Shown piece by piece: positions 15,935 to 25,344 of a stretch of 36,159 bases of DNA (its first letter is position 1; the number at the start of each line of letters is the position of its first letter). The notes under the pieces are model-generated. The model was not told the DNA's origin. It searched no databases and was given only the letters and a program-made list of their open reading frames with translations. Position numbers and translations under genes: made by a program. Source of the stretch: an uncultured Oleispira sp. (lineage in GTDB: Bacteria > Pseudomonadota > Gammaproteobacteria > Pseudomonadales > Oceanobacteraceae); assembly GCA_913019965.1 (NCBI GenBank), contig CAJVZR010000042.1, positions 1 through 36,159 on the forward strand, read 5' to 3'.

Positions 15935-17311
15935 TTACTCTCCCACTGAATTTACGGTTGCCATGGCATGATTGTAATCAAACACACTGGCATCAACTTT
16001 TAAATATATGGCTTGCTCTTCGGCTATTAAGATAGCGTCGGCAACCCCTCTTAGATTGATCAAGGCATCGAGATAGAGCGCACTCTGATCGACTACACTG
16101 CCTTGATTTTGAATATCAATACGCACACTGTTCAAGTGTGCTGGCTTGGGTGTTATTACTACTAAAATAGCCCAAGCAAAAACAGCCGCCGCCAGTATAA
16201 GGAATAGCCCTTCAATTCCGAAGTGGTTATTTAACCAGCCTCCGATTAAGCCACCGGCAAAAGCACCTAAAAATTGCAAAGTGGAGTAGATTCCCATGGC
16301 GCTACCCTTAGCACCGGCAGGGGCAACTTTACTTAACCAAGATGGTAAAGTTGCTTCCATAATATTGAACGCCCAAAAGAAGACCCCAAGGGCAATTGCC
16401 CAAGCCCAGACACCTATGGCTTGTGACATCAAAATAAGTGCGACAATCATAATACTTAACGCGGTAATCACAATGCCTTTCATCTGCTTTTTCTTTTCTG
16501 CGATGATGACAAATGGAACCATCAAGACAAACGCTATCAACAGTACTGGTAAGTACATCCAAGCGTGCTGATCTAAGATCAATCCCGCTTGGACCAGCTG
16601 CTGCGGTATGGCGACAAACATAGCGACCATCAAGGCATGAAGAATAAAGATACCAATGTTTAGAGGCCATAATTGACCATTGCCCAGCTGCTTGAATACT
16701 TCGCTAACAATTGCACTACCGTCTCGATGCTTTTTACGCGCCGGTGTTGGTACGAACGTTAACATCAATATAATGCCGCCAATAGCCAGTACACCCGTTA
16801 TAACAAAGATCAACTGCAAACCACCCAGGTTTACTAATATGGGCCCCAGCACTAAGGCGACGGAAAATGACAAGCCAATAGAAGCACCAATGGAAGCCAT
16901 AGCCTTCATACGGTGTTCTTCCCGAGTCAGGTCAGTTACCAATGCCATGACGGCACTTGCAATCGCGCCGCAGCCTTGTAAAAAACGTCCTAAAATTATT
17001 CCGTATATCGAATCCGCATTGGCGGCGATAAAGCTTCCCAATGCAAAAATTATTAAGCCAACGACGATAATGGGTTTGCGCCCAAAATAATCAGATAGTG
17101 CACCCGCTGGTATCTGCAATAGAGCTTGGCTTAAACCATAAGCACCAATCGCTAAACCTATTAGCTCTGGTGTTGCCCCTTCAAATTCCGCTCCCGCAAT
17201 AGCCATCACGGGTAAAACCATGAATAAGCCCAACATACGTAATGCGTATAACGAGGCTAATGAAGCAATGGCACGCTTTTCGGTACCTGATATAGGAGAG
17301 ACTGAAGACAT
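15935..17311 (-). CDS. MFS transporter with C-terminal ferredoxin-like domain (YajR-like)
   Basis: A 458-residue inner-membrane protein with about 12 hydrophobic segments and the major-facilitator motif A (GALSDYFGRKP, after the second segment). After the last helix (about residue 390) comes a soluble domain of about 65 residues (VRIDIQNQGSVVDQSALYLDALINLRGVADAILIAEEQAIYLKVD), which resembles the YAM domain of E. coli YajR. The substrate is unknown. The gene lies between ssb and the divergent luxR/uvrA genes, an arrangement shared with Pseudomonas. Drug-efflux annotations for this family are mostly by similarity, so I do not name a substrate. Confidence 0.85.
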   Translation of the reverse strand: MSSVSPISGTEKRAIASLASLYALRMLGLFMVLPVMAIAGAEFEGATPELIGLAIGAYGLSQALLQIPAGALSDYFGRKPIIVVGLIIFALGSFIAANADSIYGIILGRFLQGCGAIASAVMALVTDLTREEHRMKAMASIGASIGLSFSVALVLGPILVNLGGLQLIFVITGVLAIGGIILMLTFVPTPARKKHRDGSAIVSEVFKQLGNGQLWPLNIGIFILHALMVAMFVAIPQQLVQAGLILDQHAWMYLPVLLIAFVLMVPFVIIAEKKKQMKGIVITALSIMIVALILMSQAIGVWAWAIALGVFFWAFNIMEATLPSWLSKVAPAGAKGSAMGIYSTLQFLGAFAGGLIGGWLNNHFGIEGLFLILAAAVFAWAILVVITPKPAHLNSVRIDIQNQGSVVDQSALYLDALINLRGVADAILIAEEQAIYLKVDASVFDYNHAMATVNSVGE

Positions 17312-17340
17312 GTAAAATAATTACGAAAAAATTGGAGGCT

Positions 17341-17355
17341 TATTCTAGCAGAATA
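17341..17355. repeat. 15-bp palindrome before the MFS gene
   Basis: TATTCT (17341-17346) and AGAATA (17350-17355) form a perfect 6-bp inverted repeat with a 3-nt spacer, about 30 bp before the MFS start codon. It may overlap the MFS-ssb promoter (TATATT/TAGAAT-like hexamers are present on the minus strand), but no -35 element is clear. Confidence 0.35.
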
Positions 17356-17518
17356 TATGCGCCGCTAAGCAGTTAATTTTAAATCTCTAGTGCTTTTACA
17401 CTAATCCCCGCCATTTAATGAGTAAGTCGTAATTTGTACGAAAACTTTACAAAAAAAACGACCAATAGCAAAGAAAATGTCGACTAGTTATCCCATTGCA
17501 TGTGGCAATTTAAGACAA

Positions 17519-17538
17519 ATGACGTAAAATTACATCAT
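17519..17538. promoter_or_regulatory. 20-bp near-palindrome before the VpsT-like gene
   Basis: ATGACGTAA (17519-17527) and TTACATCAT (17530-17538) are complementary at 8 of 9 positions around a 2-bp centre. It lies 38 bp upstream of the regulator's start codon, where a promoter or 5' leader should be, so autoregulation or control by another dimeric regulator is possible. The 265-bp gap between the divergent MFS and luxR genes contains nothing else convincing apart from short palindromes at 17341-17355 and 17495-17509. Confidence 0.4.
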
Positions 17539-17576
17539 TCGGGCTGGACGCCCACTAAGCTTACAAGGAACGTATC

Positions 17577-18248
17577 ATGGAAAGCTCCACTTCTCGTCGC
17601 ATCATTCTATTTGGCCAACAAAATTTACAGAATTCGATTCTAATTGGTTTTATTCACCAAAGAACCAATATTGATTGCCAATTGATTAATACTCCAGAAT
17701 GGCGTGCCGACTGGAATGAATTTGAAGGCCAAACGCTAGCACTCATTGATGCCGACTGTGCCCGTACTGAACGCCTACAAGATCTATTAGAGCAAATTTT
17801 TGATCAAGCTGAAGATGTTCAGGTGGCTTTCTTCAATACCCAAAATACAAGTCCTGTAGAACGCCTAATGGCCTGGCCTATGGTCAACGGCATTTTCTAT
17901 AAAGAAAGTTCACAACAGCAACTAGTTAAAGGCATTACCGGTATTTTTGAAGGTGAGTTCTGGCTATCTCGTCGTTTAATGGCTCAGTACTTAGAACGTA
18001 CTCGCAGTAAACCGCGCAAAGTGACTCACAATGCCAATCTACTGACTCGTCGTGAGAAGCAAATTCTTAATTTAACCGCCACAGGCGCAACGAATACTGA
18101 AATTGCCGCACACTTAAATGTCAGTATGCATACGGTTAAAACCCACATTTATAATCTGTTTAAAAAGATTGATGTGTCTAACCGAATTCAAGCGGTTAAC
18201 TGGGCAAAAGATAATCTTGAAGGCATCGCTCAAGAAAGCGTAATTTAA
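17577..18248 (+). CDS. LuxR/CsgD-family regulator, VpsT-like, probable c-di-GMP binding
   Basis: A 223-residue transcription factor. The N-terminal part (about 8-125) is a degenerate receiver-like domain without the usual phosphoacceptor pattern. The linker carries WLSR (129-132), which fits the c-di-GMP-binding motif W[F/L/M][T/S]R known from Vibrio VpsT at nearly the same position. The C-terminal LuxR-type helix-turn-helix (about 155-215; LTRREKQILNLTATGATNTEIAAHLNVSMHTVKTHIYNLFKKI) is complete. VpsT and CsgD control biofilm matrix genes; that role here is inference. AAGGAA precedes the ATG. It lies 69 bp before uvrA in the same direction. Confidence 0.87.
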   Translation: MESSTSRRIILFGQQNLQNSILIGFIHQRTNIDCQLINTPEWRADWNEFEGQTLALIDADCARTERLQDLLEQIFDQAEDVQVAFFNTQNTSPVERLMAWPMVNGIFYKESSQQQLVKGITGIFEGEFWLSRRLMAQYLERTRSKPRKVTHNANLLTRREKQILNLTATGATNTEIAAHLNVSMHTVKTHIYNLFKKIDVSNRIQAVNWAKDNLEGIAQESVI

Positions 18249-18276
18249 TTCCTTTACCCCCCGCTCAGTTGCTTTA

Positions 18277-18313
18277 CAATTCTGACTTTACGTTTGATTA
18301 GAAGTCAGAATTG
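18277..18313 (+). other. 12-bp hairpin immediately before the uvrA start codon
   Basis: CAATTCTGACTT (18277-18288) and AAGTCAGAATTG (18302-18313) form a perfect 12-bp stem with a 13-nt loop, ending 4 nt before the uvrA ATG. The trailing TTTAATG is a poor T-tract. It could terminate the luxR transcript or, in a uvrA message, fold over the ribosome-binding region and limit translation. Confidence 0.6.
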
Positions 18314-18317
18314 TTTA

Positions 18318-21152
18318 ATGGATAAAATTATAGTTCAGGGCGCTCGTACCCATAATCTCAAGAACGTAGACATTGAGATTCCTCGCGATCAGCTCATCGT
18401 TATTACCGGCCTCAGTGGCTCGGGCAAGTCTTCTTTGGCATTTGATACATTGTATGCCGAAGGACAGCGCCGTTACGTTGAATCACTCTCAACCTATGCT
18501 CGACAGTTTCTGTCCATGATGGAAAAACCCGATGTTGATCATATTGAAGGCTTATCCCCTGCTATTTCCATTGAACAAAAATCAACATCTCATAACCCTC
18601 GCTCTACCGTGGGTACCGTTACTGAAATCTATGACTACCTACGACTTTTGTACGCCCGTGTTGGTACTCCTAAGTGTCCAGACCATGATGTTGCTTTAGA
18701 AGCTCAAACGATCAGTCAAATGGTCGACCAGGTATTGGCTCTGCCTGAAGAAAGCAAGCAAATGATTCTGGCCCCTGTTGTACGTGATCGTAAAGGCGAG
18801 CACTTACATGTGCTGGACAACTTACGCGCGCAAGGTTTTATTCGCGTTAGAATCGATGGCCTAGTTTGCGATTTAGACGATACTCCTGAGCTGGATAAGA
18901 AAAAGAAACACACAATCGAAGTCGTAGTTGATCGCTTTAAAATTCGTGCTGAAATTGCTCAACGTCTAGCAGAGTCTCTTGAGACCTGCGTCGAGCTCAG
19001 TGGCGGATTAGTGTTAGTTGTACCTATGGATGATGACAAAAGTGAAGGCTTACTTTTTTCATCTCAATTCTCATGCCCTCATTGTGGTTATAGCTTATCG
19101 GAACTTGAGCCGCGCTTATTTTCTTTTAATAACCCGGCGGGTGCTTGCAGTACCTGTGATGGTTTGGGTGTTAAGCAGTATTTCGATCAAGACTTAGTGG
19201 TCGCCGACCCAAGCCTGTCTATTTCCGAAGGTGCTATTCGTGGTTGGGATAGACGCAGTATTTATTATTTCCAAATGCTGAATTCTGTCGCCGAGCATTA
19301 TGGTTTTGATATCGACAAAGCCTTTAATAAACTGACTAAAAAACAGCAAGAACTTATTCTTCGCGGCAGCGGTGAAGACGAGATCAGTTTCAACTATGTT
19401 AATAGCCGTGGTGATACGGTCTTAAAGACTCATGTATTTGAAGGCGTGCTACCCAACCTTGATCGCCGCTTCCACGATACTGATTCACAGATGGTAAGGG
19501 AAGAACTGACTAAATACCTCAGCGTACAGCCTTGTCCGACCTGTGATGGCTCACGCCTAAGAACGGAAGCACGCCATGTCTTTGTTGGCGATCAGACAAT
19601 TCATCAATGCACAGCCATGCCTATTGACGATGCCCAGAGATATTTTAATGAGCTTGAGTTCAGTGGTCAAAAAGCTGAAATTGCTGAAAAAATATTAAAA
19701 GAAATACGCGACCGCTTGCAATTCTTAGTCAACGTTGGCTTAGAGTATTTAAGTTTAAATCGTAGTTCCGATACTTTATCTGGAGGCGAAGCTCAACGTA
19801 TCCGCTTAGCATCTCAAATTGGTGCGGGCCTAGTTGGTGTCATGTACATCTTAGATGAGCCTTCGATTGGTTTACACCAAAGAGATAATGATCGCTTATT
19901 AAAAACTCTTGTGCACTTACGCGATATTGGTAATACCGTAATTGTTGTAGAGCACGATGAAGATGCGATCCGCAGCGCCGATTATTTAATTGATATTGGT
20001 CCTGGTGCAGGTGTACACGGTGGTGAAATTGTAGCCCAAGGAACGCCAGATCAAGTTTTCAAAAATAAAAAATCGATTACTGGCCAGTATTTGACCGGTG
20101 CAAAAAGAATCGAAATTCCTGCAGAACGCAGTGTCTATGATGCCGATAGATTATTAACTCTAACCGGCGCGACTGGCAATAATTTAGACAGTGTTGAGTT
20201 AAATATTCCTCTTGGCTTATTAACCTGCGTTACAGGTGTATCAGGGTCAGGCAAATCAACTCTTATTAATCGTACACTTTACCCATTAGCAGCGACTGCA
20301 CTCAATGGTGCAACCACGTTAAAAGCAGCGCCTTACGAAACGATAACGGGCATGGATCAGTTAGACAAAGTGGTCGATATTGATCAAAGTCCAATTGGTC
20401 GTACACCGCGCTCTAATCCCGCTACTTATACCGGCATATTTACGCCAATTCGTGAGTTATTTGCTGGTACTCAAGAATCTCGTAGTCGCGGCTACAAAGT
20501 TGGCCGCTTCTCGTTTAATGTAAAAGGTGGTCGTTGTGAAGCCTGCCAAGGTGATGGCGTAATTAAAGTTGAGATGCACTTCTTAGCTGATGTGTATGTT
20601 CCTTGTGATATCTGTAAAGGGCAACGCTATAACCGAGAAACACTGGATATCCGCTATAAAGGTAAGAATATTCACGAATGCCTATCTCTCACAGTAGAAG
20701 ACGCCCGTGAATTCTTTGATGCCATCCCTGCAATCGCTCGTAAGCTTCAAACCTTGATGGATGTTGGCCTTTCCTACATAACCCTCGGACAAGCAGCAAC
20801 AACGCTTTCTGGTGGTGAGGCTCAACGGGTTAAGTTAGCAAAAGAACTTTCCAAACGAGATACGGGTAATACGCTGTATATTCTGGATGAGCCAACAACG
20901 GGCTTACATTTTGAAGATATCCAGCAGCTGTTGACTGTATTGCATCGCTTGCGCGATCACGGCAATACCGTCGTGGTTATCGAACATAACTTAGATGTCA
21001 TTAAAACCGCTGACTGGATTGTCGACCTTGGCCCTGAAGGGGGCTCTAAAGGTGGCTACATCATCGCTGAAGGGACTCCTGAAACTTTAGCCCAGCAAAG
21101 CCAATCTCATACAGCAACCTTCTTAAAGCCACTATTAGAACGCGGTTACTAG
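18318..21152 (+). CDS. uvrA: UvrABC excision nuclease subunit A
   Basis: The damage-sensing ATPase of nucleotide excision repair; a UvrA dimer loads UvrB at lesions. The 944-residue product has two ABC ATPase halves: Walker [10 protein letters not shown] with [12 protein letters not shown] and [11 protein letters not shown] in the first, GVSGSGKST with [12 protein letters not shown] and [11 protein letters not shown] in the second. Two zinc modules are visible ([10 protein letters not shown] ... CSTCDGLG and CEACQGDG ... CDICKGQ). The frame begins at a TTG at 18294, but ATG 18318 opens with the universal [16 protein letters not shown] and gives the standard length. No CTG-N10-CAG LexA box is visible within about 300 bp upstream, unlike in E. 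coli. It converges with the next gene, 17 bp apart. Confidence 0.97.
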   Translation: MDKIIVQGARTHNLKNVDIEIPRDQLIVITGLSGSGKSSLAFDTLYAEGQRRYVESLSTYARQFLSMMEKPDVDHIEGLSPAISIEQKSTSHNPRSTVGTVTEIYDYLRLLYARVGTPKCPDHDVALEAQTISQMVDQVLALPEESKQMILAPVVRDRKGEHLHVLDNLRAQGFIRVRIDGLVCDLDDTPELDKKKKHTIEVVVDRFKIRAEIAQRLAESLETCVELSGGLVLVVPMDDDKSEGLLFSSQFSCPHCGYSLSELEPRLFSFNNPAGACSTCDGLGVKQYFDQDLVVADPSLSISEGAIRGWDRRSIYYFQMLNSVAEHYGFDIDKAFNKLTKKQQELILRGSGEDEISFNYVNSRGDTVLKTHVFEGVLPNLDRRFHDTDSQMVREELTKYLSVQPCPTCDGSRLRTEARHVFVGDQTIHQCTAMPIDDAQRYFNELEFSGQKAEIAEKILKEIRDRLQFLVNVGLEYLSLNRSSDTLSGGEAQRIRLASQIGAGLVGVMYILDEPSIGLHQRDNDRLLKTLVHLRDIGNTVIVVEHDEDAIRSADYLIDIGPGAGVHGGEIVAQGTPDQVFKNKKSITGQYLTGAKRIEIPAERSVYDADRLLTLTGATGNNLDSVELNIPLGLLTCVTGVSGSGKSTLINRTLYPLAATALNGATTLKAAPYETITGMDQLDKVVDIDQSPIGRTPRSNPATYTGIFTPIRELFAGTQESRSRGYKVGRFSFNVKGGRCEACQGDGVIKVEMHFLADVYVPCDICKGQRYNRETLDIRYKGKNIHECLSLTVEDAREFFDAIPAIARKLQTLMDVGLSYITLGQAATTLSGGEAQRVKLAKELSKRDTGNTLYILDEPTTGLHFEDIQQLLTVLHRLRDHGNTVVVIEHNLDVIKTADWIVDLGPEGGSKGGYIIAEGTPETLAQQSQSHTATFLKPLLERGY

Positions 21153-21169
21153 TGGGAATTGCTAACTGA

Positions 21170-22042
21170 TTAATTGGCGTGTTGTTTGATTAAGAAATGA
21201 CGCACCAATTGATCGGTTTTTTTGGGGAATTCTAAGAAAGGAACATGGCCACACTGCTGTAATACCTTGAACTCTGTATTGATACAGTTTTCAAAAAAAC
21301 TAAACTCATCTTTATCGATATAAATATCGGAATCACCACATATTATTAACTTATGACACTCACTAATCTGCAATGCATTAATCGTGGGCAACAAGCTTTT
21401 TTCTAAATCTTTGATAACACCACTGATTGAACCCTTATTTCTAATAAGCTCCTTCATCCTGAGTTCTAATAATATTTTAGCGACCTTCACTGGCTGAAAA
21501 AATAGGTTATTCACTAGGGTGTTAAATTCATCGAACGAATCAAAATTCAGAGTATTTCGAAATTGACTTACTTTAGGCATTAAAACGTTAGAATCCAAAA
21601 GGTCCATACCAACGGGGGACACCAATACTAACTCATCAACACGACTGGCAAATTGAGACTGAAACTGTTGCGCTAAATTAGCACCAACACAATGACCAAC
21701 AATAGAGCAGTTATCAACCCCGAGTCGATGTAAAAAATTATTTAGGTAATTCGCCAAGTTATGAAATTCGTAGCTGGCCCAAGCTCCATTATCCGCAGAA
21801 GATAAGCCTGGAATATCTAGGGAAATGACTCGATGAGTTTGCGAAAATTCTTCCATCAAGCCTCGCCATTGAGACTTCGTGCCTAAAAGGCCATGCAAGA
21901 ATACAATACAGCCTTCATTACCTTTGCCACTTTCTAAGTAACGGTATTTAACACTGCCATCATCAATTACATGACTTTCGATATCACCAAGATAACTGGT
22001 TATCTTTTGACGAAATAAATAAAGATTGTCTCGCTTCAGCAT
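21170..22042 (-). CDS. Alpha/beta hydrolase with a cysteine at the nucleophile position
   Basis: A 290-residue alpha/beta-hydrolase-fold protein. The oxyanion HG lies in VFLHGLLGT (about 47-55). The nucleophile elbow reads GHCVG (116-120) with Cys118 in place of the usual Ser; the codon is TGT. The acid is probably Asp237 or Asp239 (ICGDSDIYID) and the general base His266 (QCGHVPFLEFP). Most relatives are esterases, lipases or C-C hydrolases; a Cys nucleophile is known in dienelactone hydrolase but is rare in this branch. No signal peptide is seen. It is transcribed alone between uvrA and the rplQ terminator. The substrate is unknown. Confidence 0.85.
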   Translation of the reverse strand: MLKRDNLYLFRQKITSYLGDIESHVIDDGSVKYRYLESGKGNEGCIVFLHGLLGTKSQWRGLMEEFSQTHRVISLDIPGLSSADNGAWASYEFHNLANYLNNFLHRLGVDNCSIVGHCVGANLAQQFQSQFASRVDELVLVSPVGMDLLDSNVLMPKVSQFRNTLNFDSFDEFNTLVNNLFFQPVKVAKILLELRMKELIRNKGSISGVIKDLEKSLLPTINALQISECHKLIICGDSDIYIDKDEFSFFENCINTEFKVLQQCGHVPFLEFPKKTDQLVRHFLIKQHAN

Positions 22043-22111
22043 AAAGTACCTAGCGGAAATAAACGGACCAATTTCAACCTTTTAAAGGTTAAACAAAAAC
22101 GCAGGCAAAAA

Positions 22112-22135
22112 AAAACCCAGCCTAGGCTGGGTTTT
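22112..22135. terminator. Bidirectional terminator closing the alpha operon
   Basis: A perfect 24-bp palindrome: AAAACCCAGCCT followed by AGGCTGGGTTTT, with A/T runs on both sides, so it works as a rho-independent terminator in either direction. It lies 14 bp after the rplQ stop and ends the ribosomal transcript before the hydrolase gene. Confidence 0.9.
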
Positions 22136-22149
22136 TTATGACAAAGATT

Positions 22150-22557
22150 TTACTCTTCGCCAGCTTCAGTTGCTTCAACAACGTCTTCTGCTTCAACAAC
22201 AGGACGGTCTACTAATTCAACGTAAGCCATAGGTGCATTATCACCCGAACGGAAACCACATTTCATAATACGAATGTAGCCACCCGGACGTGCTTCATAA
22301 CGAGGACCTAATTCATTAAACAACTTACCAACAGCTTCTTTACTGCGAGTACGTGCAAATGCCAAACGGCGATTCGCAACGGAGTCAACTTTAGCCAATG
22401 TAATCAATGGCTCTGCAACACCACGTAACTCTTTTGCTTTTGGCAAAGTAGTCTTAATGATTTCATGCTCGAACAAAGACACAGCCATGTTTTTAAACAT
22501 TGCTTGGCGGTGTGCACTGGTGCGATTAAAGTGGCGACCACTTTTACGATGACGCAT
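22150..22557 (-). CDS. rplQ: 50S ribosomal protein L17
   Basis: A 135-residue large-subunit protein near the exit-tunnel rim. It begins with the diagnostic [24 protein letters not shown] and includes [12 protein letters not shown] and the [17 protein letters not shown] end of the family core. An acidic tail ([16 protein letters not shown]) makes it about eight residues longer than the E. coli protein. It is the last gene of the alpha operon, as usual after rpoA. Confidence 0.97.
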   Translation of the reverse strand: MRHRKSGRHFNRTSAHRQAMFKNMAVSLFEHEIIKTTLPKAKELRGVAEPLITLAKVDSVANRRLAFARTRSKEAVGKLFNELGPRYEARPGGYIRIMKCGFRSGDNAPMAYVELVDRPVVEAEDVVEATEAGEE

Positions 22558-22608
22558 GATTCTTTTCCTTTACTAACTGAACGCTCTGCTAGATTTAGTT
22601 CGCTAGAA

Positions 22609-23610
22609 CTAAGCCAACACTTTGTCGTCATTACGAAGACTTGCTGGCGGCCAATTTTCTAGGTGCATACCTAGAGAAAGACCACGTGATGCAAGAACGT
22701 CTTTGATTTCAGTCAGAGATTTCTTACCCAAATTAGGAGTCTTCAACAGCTCAACTTCAGTGCGCTGTATCAAATCACCAATGTAGTAAATATTCTCGGC
22801 CTTTAGGCAGTTCGCAGAACGAACAGTTAACTCTAAATCGTCAACTGGGCGTAGAAGGATCGGATCAATTTCCTCTTCTTCTTTCTGCTGCTCAACTACT
22901 TCCTCATTTTCCAGGTCAACAAAGATTGCTAATTGTTGCTGCAGAATTGTAGCAGAGCGACGAATCGCTTCTTCTGGATCGATAGTGCCATTGGTTTCCA
23001 GTTCGATAACCAACTTATCTAGATCAGTACGCTGTTCAACACGAGCGTTATCTACGCTGTATGAAATGCGTTGTACTGGGCTATAAGTTGCATCAATCTG
23101 CAATTTGCCAATTGCCTTCGTTTCTTCATCGTTCTGGTTGCGAGACTCAACAGTCTCATAACCACGACCTGAAGAGATTTTTAACGTCATCTTCAGTTCA
23201 GTGCCTTCCGCTAAATGAGCAATTACATGCTCAGGATTAGCGATTTCAACACCGTGATCCAGTTGGATATCGGCTGCAGTTACAGCACCTGCTCCAGATT
23301 TAACTAGAGTCAAAGTAGCTTCATCACGTTCGTGAAGTTTAACTGCTACACCTTTAAGGTTTAACAAGATTTCAATTACGTCTTCTTGTACGCCTTCGAT
23401 CGTGCTGTACTCATGAAGTACACCATCAATCTCTACCTCTACAATTGCCGCTCCTGGCATGGAGGACAGCAATATTCGACGCAATGCGTTGCCAAGTGTA
23501 TGACCGAAACCGCGCTCCAGTGGCTCAAGAGTCACTTTCGCATGAGTCTTGCTCATTTCTTCAACTTGAATATGACGAGGTGTCAAAAATTCGTTTACTG
23601 CACGCTGCAT
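22609..23610 (-). CDS. rpoA: RNA polymerase alpha subunit
   Basis: Assembles core RNA polymerase and contacts UP elements and activators. The 333 residues have an N-terminal dimerisation domain (about 1-235; [29 protein letters not shown]), an acidic linker ([15 protein letters not shown]) and the C-terminal DNA-binding domain (about 250-333) with the [12 protein letters not shown] segment that holds the DNA-contacting Arg and [14 protein letters not shown]. It is slightly longer than the E. coli protein, through the glutamate-rich linker. It lies 51 bp before rplQ. Confidence 0.98.
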   Translation of the reverse strand: MQRAVNEFLTPRHIQVEEMSKTHAKVTLEPLERGFGHTLGNALRRILLSSMPGAAIVEVEIDGVLHEYSTIEGVQEDVIEILLNLKGVAVKLHERDEATLTLVKSGAGAVTAADIQLDHGVEIANPEHVIAHLAEGTELKMTLKISSGRGYETVESRNQNDEETKAIGKLQIDATYSPVQRISYSVDNARVEQRTDLDKLVIELETNGTIDPEEAIRRSATILQQQLAIFVDLENEEVVEQQKEEEEIDPILLRPVDDLELTVRSANCLKAENIYYIGDLIQRTEVELLKTPNLGKKSLTEIKDVLASRGLSLGMHLENWPPASLRNDDKVLA

Positions 23611-23632
23611 AGCTGCCCCTTACGATGCTCTA

Positions 23633-24253
23633 TTATTTAGAGTAAAGTTCCACAATTAGGTTTTCGTTGATCTCTGCTGGAAGATCAGCGCGCTCAGGAA
23701 CAGATTTAAATGTTCCTTCCATCTTACTTGCGTTCGCGTCGATCCAAGATGAATCACCACGTTGACCAGCAAGAGCAAGTGCACTTTTAATACGATCTTG
23801 GTTCTTTGCTTTTTCACGAACAGCGACAACGTCACCGCTTTTAACCATGAAAGAAGCAACATTAACGACAGTGCCGTTAACCGTAATCGCTTTATGTGAT
23901 ACCAGCTGACGAGATTCTGCACGAGTTGAACCAAAGCCCATACGATAAACAACGTTATCTAGACGAGATTCAAGCAACTGAAGCAGGTTTTCACCTGTTG
24001 CGCCTTTACGACGTGCAGCTTCTTTGTAATATCCGCGGAATTGCTTTTCAAGAACACCGTATAAACGACGAACTTTCTGCTTTTCACGCAACTGTAGACC
24101 GTAGTCGGATAAACGACCACGTCCTGCGCCGTGTACGCCAGGCTTAGTTTCTAGCTTACACTTAGAGTCTAATGCGCGAACGCCGCTCTTAAGGAATAAG
24201 TCAGTGCCTTCGCGACGAGACAGTTTACATTTAGGACCAATATAACGTGCCAC
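23633..24253 (-). CDS. rpsD: 30S ribosomal protein S4
   Basis: A 206-residue primary 16S-rRNA-binding protein, the same length as in E. coli. It starts with [24 protein letters not shown]. The S4 RNA-binding domain (about 96-160; [32 protein letters not shown]) is complete. In E. coli S4 represses the alpha operon by binding its leader; the equivalent leader here would lie before rpsM. It lies between rpsK and rpoA as in other gammaproteobacteria. Confidence 0.98.
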   Translation of the reverse strand: MARYIGPKCKLSRREGTDLFLKSGVRALDSKCKLETKPGVHGAGRGRLSDYGLQLREKQKVRRLYGVLEKQFRGYYKEAARRKGATGENLLQLLESRLDNVVYRMGFGSTRAESRQLVSHKAITVNGTVVNVASFMVKSGDVVAVREKAKNQDRIKSALALAGQRGDSSWIDANASKMEGTFKSVPERADLPAEINENLIVELYSK

Positions 24254-24265
24254 TATTCTGTCTCC

Positions 24266-24658
24266 TTATACACGACGTTTCTTAGGCGGACGACAACCAT
24301 TATGAGGGATCGGCGTCACGTCTGTGATGTTGTTAATCTTGTAACCACATGCATTTAATGCACGTACCGCAGATTCACGACCTGGACCAGGACCCTTAAC
24401 TTCAACATCAAGGTTCTTTAATCCATATTCTTTAGCAGCTTCACCAGCGCGCTCTGCAGCAACCTGCGCAGCGAACGGTGTGCTCTTACGTGAACCACGG
24501 AAACCAGAACCACCTGCAGTTGCCCATGAAAGAGCGTTACCTTGGCGATCTGTTAACGTTACGATGGTATTGTTAAAAGAGGCATGAATGTGGGCGATAC
24601 CGTCCGCAACCTGCTTTTTAACTTTCTTTTTAGTACGAGAATTTCCTGGCTTAGCCAT
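24266..24658 (-). CDS. rpsK: 30S ribosomal protein S11
   Basis: A 130-residue platform protein near the mRNA exit and Shine-Dalgarno helix. Diagnostic segments are [59 protein letters not shown] and the C-terminal [18 protein letters not shown]. The N-terminus is Lys-rich. It lies 12 bp before rpsD in the alpha operon and 78 bp after rpsM. Confidence 0.98.
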   Translation of the reverse strand: MAKPGNSRTKKKVKKQVADGIAHIHASFNNTIVTLTDRQGNALSWATAGGSGFRGSRKSTPFAAQVAAERAGEAAKEYGLKNLDVEVKGPGPGRESAVRALNACGYKINNITDVTPIPHNGCRPPKKRRV

Positions 24659-24736
24659 ATTCTACAATCCTACTTTTAATATCAACACTGCAACCTAAAC
24701 AATGACAATGCAGCTACACTAAAAGCCAATCCGTAA

Positions 24737-25093
24737 TTACTTACGGATTGGTTTGCGAGGACCCTTACGGGTACGCGCATTTGTTTTAGTGCGTTGGCCA
24801 CGAACTGGAAGACTACGACGGTGGCGAATGCCACGGAAGCAACCCATGTCCATCAATCGCTTGATGTTCATTTGTTTTTCACGACGAAGATCACCTTCAA
24901 CAGTCAACTGACCTACTTCGTTACGAAGTTCGTCAAGTTGCGCTTCAGATAAATCTGCGATTTTAGTCGTTTCAGCAATTCCAGTAGCAGCACATAACTG
25001 CTTCGCGGTAGAACGACCTACGCCAAATACGTAAGTCAAAGAGATAACCGCGTGCTTGTTATCAGGAATGTTGACACCGGCAATACGGGCCAT
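24737..25093 (-). CDS. rpsM: 30S ribosomal protein S13
   Basis: A 118-residue protein of the 30S head that bridges to the large subunit and P-site tRNA. It opens with [27 protein letters not shown] and ends with the basic [21 protein letters not shown]. The frame runs four codons further upstream, but ATG 25093 starts at the universal N-terminus and has a GGAG site close before it. It is the first gene of the alpha operon, with a likely promoter in the gap to rpmJ. Confidence 0.98.
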   Translation of the reverse strand: MARIAGVNIPDNKHAVISLTYVFGVGRSTAKQLCAATGIAETTKIADLSEAQLDELRNEVGQLTVEGDLRREKQMNIKRLMDMGCFRGIRHRRSLPVRGQRTKTNARTRKGPRKPIRK

Positions 25094-25132
25094 GTCTAAC
25101 TCCAATCAGTTTTTGCTTATAAAGGGCGCAAG

Positions 25133-25161
25133 ATAATATATGCCACTCACATAAAATGCAA
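25133..25161 (-). promoter_or_regulatory. Probable alpha-operon promoter between rpmJ and rpsM
   Basis: On the minus strand TTGCAT (25161-25156) and TATTAT (25138-25133) are separated by 17 bp, a good sigma-70 pattern. It leaves a leader of roughly 35 nt before rpsM. The 109-bp rpmJ-rpsM gap is among the widest in the ribosomal block, consistent with a separate transcription start, as known for the E. coli alpha operon. Confidence 0.5.
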
Positions 25162-25202
25162 GCAACATATTCACTAAACACCACCAATGGTCAAAACTAT
25201 TA

Positions 25203-25319
25203 TTAGCCTTGACGCTGTTTATGCTTTGGATCTGCAGTACAGATCACTCGCACACTGCCGTTACGACGAATCGTCTTACAGTTACGGCAGATTTTTTTTA
25301 CAGAAGCACGTACTTTCAT
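25203..25319 (-). CDS. rpmJ: 50S ribosomal protein L36
   Basis: A 38-residue protein ([19 protein letters not shown] at the N-terminus, ending KHKQRQG). The zinc ligands C11, C14, C27 and H33 are all present, so it is the zinc-binding C+ form. A GGAG ribosome site lies before the ATG. It sits between secY and rpsM, its standard position at the end of the spc operon. Confidence 0.97.
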   Translation of the reverse strand: MKVRASVKKICRNCKTIRRNGSVRVICTADPKHKQRQG

Positions 25320-25344
25320 GACGTTCTCCAATCAAATCAGTCTA

